From NCBI GenBank assembly GCA_037576215.1, contig JBANDB010000005.1, positions 5,146,001 through 5,210,000 on the forward strand: a stretch of DNA of 64,000 bases. Direction: 5' to 3'. The translations under genes were made by a program, and so were the position numbers. This stretch comes from Armillaria gallica (lineage: Eukaryota > Basidiomycota > Agaricomycetes > Agaricales > Physalacriaceae). The notes beneath the pieces are model-generated. The model saw nothing but the letters and a program-made list of their open reading frames with translations, did not search any database and had not been told where the DNA came from. This document shows, one piece after another, positions 22,267 through 32,818 of this stretch; the first letter of the stretch is position 1, and each line of letters begins with the position of its first letter.

Positions 22267-23728
22267 ATGTTATATCTCACTTCTCTAGTCTCTGTCGCTC
22301 TCCTGGTCGCGAACCGCGTCGTCGGGCACCCCGGCCAAGCACCTCCGACTTCAGTCGAGCTTGCTCGTCGTGCTCAGCTTGACGCAGCTACCCGCCATTC
22401 CCTTGCGGATTGTCAGAGCCACCTTTCTCGCCGCGGATACACGGACAGGTCAACTGCTCGTCGTATGGCGCTTGCGAAGGAGCTCCGAGAGAAACATGGC
22501 CTTGCCATCCGTGATTATACTTCTCCTTCGTTCACCGTATACATATATTAAATTTCTACAGGTTCTCCTTATAAACGCGCTCTTTCCGTGGACGACGTAG
22601 TGAATACGAACCATTTGTCGAATATAACAGGATTCACCGCCGACTCGGACCCCTTCACCTCCACCGCCTCTTGTGTGCTCACTCCCGAGCTCGATGAAGG
22701 CCCAAACTACGTTCAAGGCTCATATGTCCGCTCAGACATCAGCGAGGACCAGACCGGAGTGCTCTCATACGTGGATATCGAGTTAATTGATGTCTCCACT
22801 TGCACCCCCATACCCGGTGTCTATCTCGACGTTTGGCATTGTAATTCCACCGGCATCTACTCCGGAATCATCGCCGAAAGCAATGGTGATTCCAGTGATG
22901 AGAGTAACCTGGTCAGTCAATCATTCGTTTCGGTGTTTGCTCAATTCTGATGTTCAATTATTAGAATAAGACTTTCCTCCATGGTATCCAGCCAACAAAC
23001 GACGAAGGATATGCTCAGTTCAAGACCGTTTTCCCCGGTGCGTCTTTTCTCTGTCTGTTCCTCCCCTTGACGGACTGATGGTTTCCCAAGGACACTACGC
23101 TGGACGTAGTACCCATTTCCATCTGATGGTCCATGAAAATGGAACCCTTTTCGACAATGGTACCTTCTCATCAGACCGCAACCAACACATCGGTAAGCCT
23201 TGCGATATTGCCTCCTCTTTTATGCAACCTAACACCATCACAGGCCAAGTGTTCTTTGACCAAGACCTCATCACCGCAGTCGAGGCGACCTCTCCCTACA
23301 ACACCAGTGGCATCTCCATCACAATGAACGAAGATGACCCCGATTTGACGGCGGCTGTCACGCCTGACAGTGGAACTGGCGTTGACCCCATTTTGGAGTA
23401 CGTCTACCTTGGTGACGACATTTCAGCCGGTCTCCTTCTGTGGGTGCACATCGTCATTGCCTCTCCCCATTGGTACTGATGCTTATCGTGCAGCTGGGGT
23501 ACAGTCGGCGTTGACCTTACAGCTAGCTACGAGTCTACTCCTGGGGGTTATCTTACTGAAGCCGGAGTTATCAAAAACTCCAACAGTGGTTCTGGCATGG
23601 ATAGTACTGATGCTGGCCCTGACGGAGGAAACAGTACTACTACCGTGACCGACAGTGGGAATAGTACGAACACTGAAAGCGAGAGTAGCTCTACAACCCA
23701 GTTGCTCTGCACATGTACCTCGATTTAG
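22267..23728 (+). CDS. Secreted intradiol ring-cleavage dioxygenase
   Basis: Extracellular iron(III) dioxygenase of the protocatechuate 3,4-dioxygenase beta-subunit-like family, which opens catechol rings from lignin-type aromatics. Signal peptide MLYLTSLVSVALLVANRVVG; a leader with ELARRAQLDAATRHSLADCQ is typical of the fungal secreted form. The core has EGPNYVQGSYVRSDISED (first Tyr ligand), PGVYLDVWHCNSTGIYSG and GHYAGRSTHFHLMVHENG (second Tyr plus the two His ligands, about 23090-23140). An NG/S/T/D-rich tail ends in SSTTQLLCTCTSI-stop. Introns at about 22530-22561, 22911-22965, 23040-23090, 23193-23243 and 23440-23493. All four iron ligands are visible, so it should be active. Confidence 0.93.
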
Positions 23729-24638
23729 ATTTGGGTACAATTACACTCAGCCGGGAAAAGACTCAAGAGTAGTCGGAAAGGTGCTTATGATCATTTTTAT
23801 ATACTTTAGAAGACTGCTTTCAATGCTATGGACTTTCCGCGTCGTGAATAATGGAGAACTTGAGATTCAAACGCAATTGAAACACAACGTAATCTGGCCA
23901 CTGGGTGAACGGATCCGCGGGATGTAGATAGATAAGTTAAAGGTCCGTTGTATCGTAGCTGCATGTTTTACCACCGCTTGGTATTCTGAAGCAAGTAACA
24001 GATTGCTTGGTGGCCATGTCAATGTCTAGTCCGATGCTATACTTAAGAAGCTCTAGTCTGGTCGTTTCAAGAACAAGGTGTTACGATGTCTGGCGCCCTT
24101 TGAAGACGAAGCTGCATTTATATCTATTGATACGCACACTCGAGTCTTCATACGATGAACCTCAAGGCTCATGCTCTCCGCGGCGCTGAAAGCTCAGTTC
24201 TCTACGTAGTCTGCTTGTTAGAAAGCTGTTTTGGAATTACATCACCACGAGGAGATTGCTCCGTTCAGTGGTGGTTCATTTACCACTTCAGAGGGAACGG
24301 TACAATACATTGCACCGTGATATCGAAGCGCTCCTTCATGATGTGATAGATTACTGAGTCTTCCCTTTACAGGAAATGATGCGGAACCATGCTTCTGTCC
24401 AGAGAGCGTACTAGGCTTCTCCGCAACTGCTGTTCGTCATAAGAATTGATAGCAGAGGAAAGCTGAAACTTATCAAATATTTGATAGACGCAACGATGAC
24501 ATACTAGACGAACTCGAATGGCTTTCCCTACGGATACGCATAAAGAGCAGCCGCAGAGCAAACCGGCCAATAAAAGATATCAGACGATAGTTGAATGTGC
24601 AGCCTCGGAAATATTGAATCAAAGTGGGCAAAATTAAA
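23729..24638. other. Intergenic region containing repeated kinase flank
   Basis: No supported gene. It contains the second copy of the kinase 3'-flank sequence (23930-24190, see the repeat) and the 3' side of kinase copy 2. Confidence 0.5.
23930..24190 (+). repeat. Second copy of the kinase 3' flank sequence
   Basis: Diverged direct repeat of parts of 19665-20350: the 'gcatgttttac' block and, about 180 bp on, 'ctcgagtcttcatacg' and 'catgctctccgc'. It is on the plus strand, thus not the natural 3' flank of the adjacent minus-strand kinase copy. It is shorter than copy 1 (blocks closer together), showing deletions. Confidence 0.65.
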
Positions 24639-26930
24639 TCACGAACCTGTTCCAGCATCCAGCTTGTTCAGACATTTTAACACCTCACCCATCTTGGGTC
24701 TCAAGGCAGGCTCTTGTCTCCAGCAAGCATCCAACAGCATATTAAACGCCTCGGAATCAGGCATTGACGCGCCCCTGGACGGCTTGATCCCTCTCATTAT
24801 ATCAATCATTACTCCTGGGTCATGTTTCCGACATGGGTAGGGCAGATCACCGGTCATAATCTAGCCGGCGCGCAACGTACAGGTCGGTGACTTTTGGAAA
24901 AGCAGCATGGAAGACATGAAACGAACCTCCAGACAGACCGAGCCGAAAGCGTATACATCACTCGCAGTGGTGACCCTCGGCACCTTCGGTTCTGACTCGT
25001 CTTCAACAAGAGCCAGAATCATCTCCGGCGCCATCCACCGCATTGTCCCTGCGAAGAACGAAGAACACGCCATCCCGGTTGAATTCGAGAAGTCCGACAT
25101 GACCTTGCTCAAACCGAAATCGGTTATGATGGCGTAACCTTGGCGATCAATCAAGATATTCCCCTGTCATTGAGAGAAAGAGATGTTGAAAGAGTAAAGA
25201 CAAGGCGGATAACCTACCCCTTTTAGATCACCGTGAACAATGGGGGGTTTGAAAGCATGAAGATAGGCCACGCCAGAGGCGACTTGACTCATCTGCATCC
25301 AGTCGTTAACAGGAATCTGTCGTACGAGGAGCTGAAGAAAAGAACCTACCAATTTTATTCGATCTGCCTTGGGATTAACGCTCTTCAAGTAATGTCTGAT
25401 GGTTCCGTGCTCGCACCACGCCGAAACCATTCCAACACTCGTGTCACTCTGCACGATCCCGTACAGCTGTGACACGTTCCTATGGCATAGATGATGCCAG
25501 GTCAGTACTTCTGCTTCCAACCTCTTCAACAGCTTCTCCCTCACGTTCTGTACCATCACTCGCCGTAAAAATTTGATCGCCACAGTCCTTTCCTTCCTCT
25601 CTACCCGATCCCACCACTTCCCTTTCCATACGTCGCTGAAAGCCCCGCATGCTACCGCATCTTTGCCTATCATCGTCACATCGTCCGTCAGGTCAGTGAC
25701 AGCAACGTCGCCCTTGACCACAAGCATCTTTGTTAGAGTCTGTTGCAAAAACTTTTGCCGGCATCGCTGCTTTAGCCGACTGTAATCTGCAAAGAGCTCG
25801 GGAATCCATCTACATCGAAACTCGTCGTATGAGGAGATCGAGCGCACGATCGAGGAGAGGGAAGAAAAGTATAGCTTTGGTGATGACGATGACTGGTTCA
25901 TACACGGTACGGCCGAGAAGATCATGGCATTGCGAAGATGAACATCTATCTCGGACTCGTGGTCGAGAGCAATTGCAGTGGGAGGTAGATGCGAGGATCT
26001 GGTACTTTTGCCAAAAATATACAAAGCGACAGAGGGAAGGATGGGAAAGAAGAAATCGCATAGGTCGCTGCCAAATCAATGAGAAGGGTATAAGCACAAA
26101 TGCCTGAGCTACACCCACACGTTTTCCTCCCCAGCCTCAAGTCCAAAGCTCTCATCTAGTGCGCCATAGCACGCGTCTGGCAATAGAAATTCAACATTCT
26201 CGTCAGCTGTGACTCCAACGACGATCTCGGACGCCTCAGCGACATCCCAGCAGTACATGTCAATAGCGATTTTGATAACATCTTGACTGATAGGCGCGTC
26301 ATCGACTTCCCAAGTCATGGACCGTACATTCGAGTCGGAACCGAGAAACCTTGCAATGTATTTGAAGAAAGTTCTGCGTTGCACTTGGGTGAATAGATAC
26401 CCACACGGCGCAACACCCAGTCCATGCCTTATCCCAGACTCCGATGATATTCGATGGACAATTTCAGAGTACTGGGGACTGTTCCTGAAGCGCAGGAAGA
26501 CGAGGTATTTGATAAGGAGACAAGATTTCGAGGGATCAAGTGGAATGGACCGCCTTGAGCAGCCGCCTTCGGGTTCAGGGAGGTGAATAGCGCGGATGAT
26601 TTCGCAGAAGATTTCTTCGGCCCGACGTTGCAACTTCGAGAAACACGCCTCTGCATCTGCAAGCGCCCGTTGGGTCCAGGGGTATAGTTCTTCGTGAATC
26701 AAGTCTTGAAATACGGAGACGTCGGACTTGAAGTCGTCCAAATCTACCTCTGAGAGTTCGTTCGCATACACATCGTACCTGTACACAGGCACTGAGGAGC
26801 AAGAATGGGGGTTGCTGCCAGGAAGTTACTATTAGTCAAGGGAACTGTGACATGGTATGTACGCGTACGCATTCAATGCCCAGAACTTCTGCAGAAATCC
26901 GGGAAAGTAGTGTGGAACCGTGACCGACAT
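24639..26930 (-). CDS. DUF4238-like / protein kinase fusion (copy 2)
   Basis: Minus-strand paralogue of the gene at 17378. It opens MSVTVPHYFPGFLQKFWALN at 26930, splices at about 26866 to NPHSCSSVPVYRYDVYANEL, and continues with LIKYLVFLRFRNSPQYSEIV (about 26490). The kinase half has GAFSDVWKGKWWD (about 25625), AIKFLRRV, HGDLKG|NILI (intron about 25165-25222), DFGLSKVMSDFS, WMAPEMI, ASDVYAFGSVCLEV and CWRQEPALRPKMGEVLKCLN. It stops at 24639. Catalytic Lys, Asp and Asn are kept. An insertion (NSTGMAC) sits before SSFFAGT compared with copy 1. Both copies share intron places, so the fusion predates the duplication. Confidence 0.82.
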
Positions 26931-27564
26931 TCTGCAGTAACAGAGACGTGAATGGAAGGGTAAAACGTTTTAGTGAAAACTTACCAAACTTCGCCACGCC
27001 ACAGGGCATTCCCCAGGTCGTGATAGAGGAGGTCAAGAGGTGAAAGGTAACAGTGACGTAGATGTGCAAAGAGGATCATGGAAACGGGGCACTGTACGTT
27101 GTACAGCTTTATATTAGCACACAACCGGCGCCTATCAGAGAGTGGCAACTTTCTCTCCACCAACATCAGTCTGTATGCAGTGTTTTCGCCATGACGCAAA
27201 TCCACATCAGAATTTCGGCAAAGCGCCTGGTCCGTTGAATTGAAGAATCACCAAGTGTCAGGTGGTTTGCGACATACAAGGTATCGTCACAGGACTAAGT
27301 TCCAGGCCCAGGTCCCGAAGTTGGGCTTCGCGGATGAACAGCATTTCGTCATTGCAGTTCGTTTGACTTCCTCATGGGAGATGATGGGACCATCTAATCT
27401 AGCTTTCTCTGATAGTCCGAGACGACGAGAGTGTCCAGCACGTGCCAGTCCGTGATTTCTAGGGGAAGAGATAGTTTTTGAAAATTCGCCCTTCAGCACA
27501 GCCACCACGTGAGTCCCAAAAAGGAACGCGTCTGACGAACTGACACATGACCACAGGTCAGCTC
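26931..27564. other. Intergenic, no gene recognised
   Basis: About 630 bp upstream of kinase copy 2 (its promoter side) running to the retroposed element. No supported reading frame. Confidence 0.5.
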
Positions 27565-27577
27565 AACTCGTTCAACT
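27565..27577. repeat. Target-site duplication, left copy
   Basis: The 13-mer AACTCGTTCAACT ends exactly where a 27-T run begins; an identical 13-mer is at 27809-27821. Confidence 0.85.
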
Positions 27578-27808
27578 TTTTTTTTTTTTTTTTTTTTTTT
27601 TTTGGAATCTGCATTTAATTAACCGCAACAAGTACACTAACTACTAAGACGCGGTGGCGGGGCCGGTGGGTCCCTCCCTTCAGCTTTCTGTCTTCGGTAC
27701 ACGGGTGTATTGGCGTTGTGTGTGGAGTGTAGCAACGAACTGTAGTGGTGTTTATTTGCCCTCGCATTGGGCAGGTGTTTTCTGTGTCTGCGGTTGGCCA
27801 TGGCCGAA
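27578..27808 (-). mobile_element. Short retroposed sequence with poly(A) tail
   Basis: A T-run (27577-27603) on the plus strand is a poly(A) tail on the minus strand, and the whole 231-bp unit is bracketed by a perfect 13-bp direct repeat. This is the signature of target-primed reverse transcription. On the minus strand the body begins close to an ATG (27801) and reads one 60-codon frame (MNEFSAMANRRH from 27819 in the track frame; MANRRHRKHLPNARANKHHY within the element) that ends at TAG/TAA before the tail. It may be a SINE or a truncated processed retrocopy of a small basic protein mRNA; I do not recognise the parent. The intact repeats and long pure tail imply a young insertion. Confidence 0.8.
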
Positions 27809-27821
27809 AACTCGTTCAACT
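27809..27821. repeat. Target-site duplication, right copy
   Basis: Perfect match to 27565-27577 (AACTCGTTCAACT), at the 5' boundary of the retroposed element on the minus strand. Confidence 0.85.
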
Positions 27822-29233
27822 GCCACTAAAAAAACACACTCTCTCCCTCTCCCACCACGATCCCCTCGCCACCACCTACGACGATGGCGACGTGCACCGC
27901 CGCCTCCCTCTCTCATGCACCGCGGCTATACTGCCCTACCAACTGTGCTTGTTCTGAGAGTTCGAGCTTGGTGACGGGCGCTCGCACATCACAACTGAAG
28001 AGGCCAGGAATCGGGATCATCGGCGACGCGACTACCGCTTGACCTGATGCGTTCAATATTATTGGTGTGACTAGCGCAGCTGCTCTAGGACGATGTTCAT
28101 CACGGAGGAATAGAAGTACGTATATTTATTTATTAGCTTATCACTAGTCAGTAGTGGTACATTATGTACCATTCTTAGCTATGTTCTTTGAATAAACATG
28201 GAATTATCACTTCTTTTGCACCTCATCAGCATGCAAAATAACAGGTTATAAGTAAGCCCTGTACAGTGTAGAGCTCGTTAATTTTTCTCTTGAATGCCAC
28301 CCACTCCAGACCACTAAGTAATATTGAGCGCTCGTGAGTCGGTTCGTTGTGTGATTACCTTTTCTGGTTGTCACGTAACGGTCACGGAGGGCGAATTTGA
28401 GGCAACTGGAAGAGATTGAGCTTGCGGTTTGAGGTGCAGTTAGCCTACTTCTGCTGACTTGGCCTTAGTTGACCGTCTTTTGTCTCTTCAACGCGGATAC
28501 TGTGAACAGAGAGCGTCAGCGAAAGGAATTTATGCACAACAAGGGAACAAATGACTTCAAAGTCCCAAACTCGCCCGGTATTTTCGCCCCGAGGGAGCAG
28601 TAACTGGCAATAAGGTCCAGCGCTGCACCGTTACCGCGAGAGTAAGTTTCAATAAGGACATGAGAAGACGATTCTGCCTCTTTCTCAGTAGTTCCACCAA
28701 GATATTCCAAGTTGAACTGAGGAGGTCTTTTGCTGAGCATTCCTTCAAAGAAGAAATTTTGAGCTAGTTTTCTATTCTTGCATTATGGAATCGCGATGTG
28801 ACGGAGGGAATTTCGCGTCTCAGAGGGATTTATACCACAGCAATGGCTGAAGTAATGTATAAAATAGTAAACCAGACTCAACGATCCGTGAAGAAAAGTC
28901 ATTCAATGAGTAGATGGCGGACATCGATGCATGACACGAGGCGCAAGCTAAAACGGCGGCACAGCCACATTAGAAAGCTCAGGTCGCCAAGACCGAATCC
29001 TGTAGACGCACAAAGATTCGAGTTCATCTCATTATAAACACAGGACTCGAAATGTAGGAGTGGCAAGTCCGTGGTTGGCACGCTAATAAATGGTTCAGTA
29101 TTTGGCCGAACCGTATGCCTAGTCGACGTGGTGGACAGTGAGAGAGAATTTATATTAAATATTAAATATGAAATTTGATTATTTATTACTAGACTTTTAT
29201 CCGCTGCAGTGTCTCTTGCACCTTTACGACACT
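27822..29233. other. Intergenic, no gene recognised
   Basis: About 1.4 kb. The first part (27825-27960) is pyrimidine-rich CT/CCACC low complexity. Short frames at 28516-28748 (-) and 28798-29037 (+) have no family match or splice support. An AT-rich tattaaatattaaat motif at about 29152-29168 may be the core promoter of the next gene. Confidence 0.45.
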
Positions 29234-30277
29234 ATGTCTAGCAACGAGAAAACATGTCCAGGACACATACAGAAACCCAACCGTTTTGTATATGGCGTCA
29301 TCGAGCCCGCGAAGTTTACCAAGGCCATTGTAGATTGGGTTGAGGTTATTTCCCAAGATCATCGCGCCCTTCGTCTCCGCGCCCTTCAATCGTGCCACGT
29401 CACCCGTATCGAGCACTATCGCTCAGGCCAGGAGACCATCTGCCACGAGCTCGTCGTGGTCCATATACGGTCGGGTGATGACGACCAAGTACGGGCACGA
29501 CAAGCAGATTACAGAGTTATGATCATCGAACACTTCAAACAGGGGTCGTCGTCTACAACGTCAGTACTCACGGTTAATTCTTACCATTGCTAACTAGGGT
29601 CAAGCGATCGAATGATGCACTCGATGCAAGAGCCAACATCAAGCAAATCGGTATATTCCGACATCGTCACTTTCGGAGCTTACCTCAACGACGCCTGTGA
29701 TGACTTCAACTCGAAATACAAGCTAGTACAGAGGTTCGATGTACCACCTGGAAAATTGGATGTAATCCATTGCGCTTGTCTCGCTACCTCTATCACGCAG
29801 AGTGCCAAGAACTATAGCACGTTATACCACATGTGCCATTGGTTTGCCGCTCTTTTCTTTCATACAGCAAGGTCCCTGTGCATGAGAGACGACTCAGATG
29901 GATGTGTTATTGAACATGGACCCTTATATGCAGACCGTGGAACGGTGGCCCTCGTACGCCTTGTTGACGACAACTGTGTTCTACTTCCTGGCGGTGCAGT
30001 GTCTCTAGATCTCATCCTGGGACAAGTCCGTGACGGGATGGTGAAGGAAGGGATCGCCCAGGACCTTGTAACTGCCTTTGAAGCGACACTGCGAAGCGAC
30101 ATCGAAGTGATGGACGGTCACCCAGAGTTGAAGAAAACACCAGTGAGACAAATGCTCCATATAAGCCAAAGTGTGTCCGCAACTGTTCGGGCTCGTATGG
30201 ACGAGCCAGACACTATTGCAGAGTGGGAATGTAGGCTTGCAGAGAGGGAGCGGAAAAGAGAGGGAGAGGAAGGTTGA
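29234..30277 (+). CDS. Unknown gene, hypothetical protein
   Basis: Exon 1 from ATG 29234 reads MSSNEKTCPGHIQKPNRFVY, then GVIEPAKFTKAIVDWVEVIS and HELVVVHIRSGDDD. Exon 2 (to TGA at 30277) carries TFGAYLNDACDDFNSKYKLV, LDVIHCACLATSITQSAKNY (a Cys/His-containing helix), LYHMCHWFAALFFHTARSLC and a charged C-terminus EWECRLAERERKREGEEG. An intron with gtcagt...aactag near 29561-29598 is obvious, but simple joining shifts the frame by one, so either the edge differs or there is an indel. Length about 340 residues. Both exons have coding-like composition. I do not recognise the family. Confidence 0.5.
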
Positions 30278-30750
30278 AGAGTTGGAAAGGGAGAGGAAGC
30301 AGAGGCTCGACCAGGCCACTCGCGGTCAAGCGGCCTGAGTCTATCTTGGATTAAAAGTATTGTAAGGGATATCTATAGATAAGTCACTTCATATTTCTTC
30401 TTCTCCTTTCCCGCGAACTATGTGCTGTGCTCGTGTTCCAACTTCCGCCTTCTCCGATTACCGTCCGACCTGTAGCTTCCCTAAGCTATGCCGACTCATA
30501 GGTATGCAGCGACCCGCTCGCCGCCTCCCTTGTCTGTGTCGGCTCGCATCCCATCTACCATGCCTGCTACTCGTTCCCAGGATGTGACTTGTGTATTCCT
30601 GTTCTGTAGCTCTTTGAGACCTCTGTAATCCCAGTGTGCCCCAGCAGCTTATCCCCTCCCATGTTGTAATATATCAATGTATTGTTTTTTTGTCCCTCAT
30701 TATATTGGTACAACCATTAATCTCATGAGTGGTGCTTCCTCCGATTAAAA
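30278..30750. other. Intergenic between convergent genes
   Basis: About 470 bp shared 3' flank of the unknown plus gene and aldo-keto reductase copy 1. CT-rich, no gene seen. Confidence 0.5.
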
Positions 30751-32114
30751 CTACTTGGATAACTCAGGTGTTCCCTGCAACACTAATGTCATCGCAGCTT
30801 CTGGATACCTTGTTCCAGGAATATCGCTTTCTTCCGCGAGTTTATGAATAGCGGCAACCTCCTCTTGGCTGAGCTTAACTTTGGCCGCTCCGAGGTTTTC
30901 ATCCAGATACTAAGGGCACAAGTTAGTGTAAGACAGCTCTGAAGATTTACTGCATGATTACCTTAATCTTCTTCGTGCCCGGAATGACGACAAAGTCGTC
31001 GCCTTGTGCAAGGATCCAAGCGAGGGTAACCTGACCAGGCGTCGCATTATGCTTTGATGCAATTGCCTTCAAATGATCGACAAGCCCAAGAATCTTGGGG
31101 AAGTTCTCCCTTGAATACCTATGTAAAAGTCATCAAACCTGCGCTATGAAGCAGGCGAACTCAATGATACGCACTTGGGAACAACCTTCCGGAAATCCCC
31201 TTCTTCAAAGTCGCCAGGCGACGTGTATTGACCAGTGATGAGTCCCCTAGCCAAGGGAGAGTACGTGACGACGGTGATTCCCAGCTCTCTGGCTGTTTGT
31301 AATATCGCGAGTTTGGGATCTTCGATGTAGAGAACCAAGGGTGAAAACTCGACCTGGATTGCAGAGATTGGATGGACGGCATGTGCTCTGCGAATATCCT
31401 TGGCCGTGCACTCCGACAACCCGAGGTACTTCACTTTGCCCTCCCTGGCAGAGTGGTCAACGTCAATACAGGTATGAACCAATAAAAAGTATGAGCGTAC
31501 TTAACGAGTTCAGCCATTGCAGCGACAGTATGCTGAAGAAAAGTTAGATAGAGGTCATCGAGTAGAAAGGAATAGACCAACCTCGATCGGTACATTACGA
31601 TCGGGTCTGTTCAACGATAAGAGGCGCCATTGCAACTGCTTCGATGAATAACTCACCGGTGTTGATAATACAGGTCGATGTAGTCGACTCCAAAGCGCTC
31701 CAGGGATTTCGCAAACTGCTGTTTAACATACTCGGGATCGCCTCGACCTCCATTCGGTGTAAAGCCGAACTTGGAAGTAAGGAAGATCTCGTTTCGCTTG
31801 CCCGTCCGCTTGAACCTGAGTATATGCACGTCAGTCGTACGCTCCGCTTCGTAAAAAAGGCATACCATTTTCCAATGAGAAGTTCAGAGTCCCCGTAAAT
31901 GTCGGCAGAGTCCCAGTGCGTGCAGCCTTTCTCGTATGCGGCATCTAGAATCTGTACTGCTAGGTTAACAAGCGTCCATATTTGTGAGAATTGTGCTGGC
32001 CTTGAAGCGCTCCTCGTCAGAGTCTACTGCTCCATAGAAGTCGCTGAGACCCATGGCACCAAAGCCGATGGGATTGATCAAGGCGCCGCCAATCTTTCTG
32101 AGAGTTAAAGCCAT
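30751..32114 (-). CDS. Aldo-keto reductase (AKR13/YakC-like), copy 1
   Basis: NADPH-dependent reductase of aldehydes and ketones, probably cytosolic. ATG at 32114: [20 protein letters not shown], then [33 protein letters not shown] (catalytic Asp and Tyr), IFLTSKFGF (catalytic Lys), [11 protein letters not shown] with the His, [54 protein letters not shown], and the cofactor-phosphate motif [20 protein letters not shown]. It ends GTPELSK-stop-like at 30751. Six or seven short introns at the same places as copies 2 and 3. All tetrad residues kept. The most diverged of the three copies, so probably the oldest split. Confidence 0.93.
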
Positions 32115-32818
32115 GGTGATAGTTGGTAAGACAGAGTACTTACAACATATCCTCTCTTATATATAGTGGTCTGCTGCTGCATTACCAAACAATTCTCCCA
32201 CATTCGCCCCACGGATCCATCAGTATGAGTCAGTCAAACCAAAATACCCTAGATAACCCTTCTACTTGGCAGCCTGGATACGCCAAATTATTACGTCGAG
32301 CAGACTGCCGAATCTACGGAACACCCACGCTGAAATTTAGAAGGCTCGCCAGCCGTGTCCTCGTCATCGTCTCTTCGCCCCGGGCCGGCACGTAAAAAAA
32401 GATCTTCTACTGGTGGGAATGCTGATCCTTCCCATTTGGTTTTAACGTCTATACCTCTGCCCACTTTACGAGATGAAGTAGACACAGGGAGACGGTGAGA
32501 TAATCTTGACGGTGTCAATCTGTTACGGCATCCATCGATATACCGCACGAGTCTCATCCAATCTCGGAAAAGCAGTACTGAACTGAGCTGAGCAAAGAGC
32601 CGTACTTTGGTCCGTCATACCCCCCAAGCACAGAAAAGGGTTTCTAGATAGCCAACAGCGAACGCCGTAGAACTGGACCGAGAAATTACCAGACTTCTGG
32701 CGGTCTAACCCTGTAAGATCGCACGCAAAGAGTGAAGAGTGGAATAAATAAGTGCATTAAGGCATTACCTCAGCTGTATAAAAAGTTCCGTATGAGATAT
32801 ATAGTAGAACAGACAGAC
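32115..32818. other. Intergenic, no gene recognised
   Basis: About 700 bp. It includes the promoter of aldo-keto reductase copy 1 (tatatatag at about 32158-32166 on either strand) and the 3' flank of AUR1. No supported frame. Confidence 0.5.
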
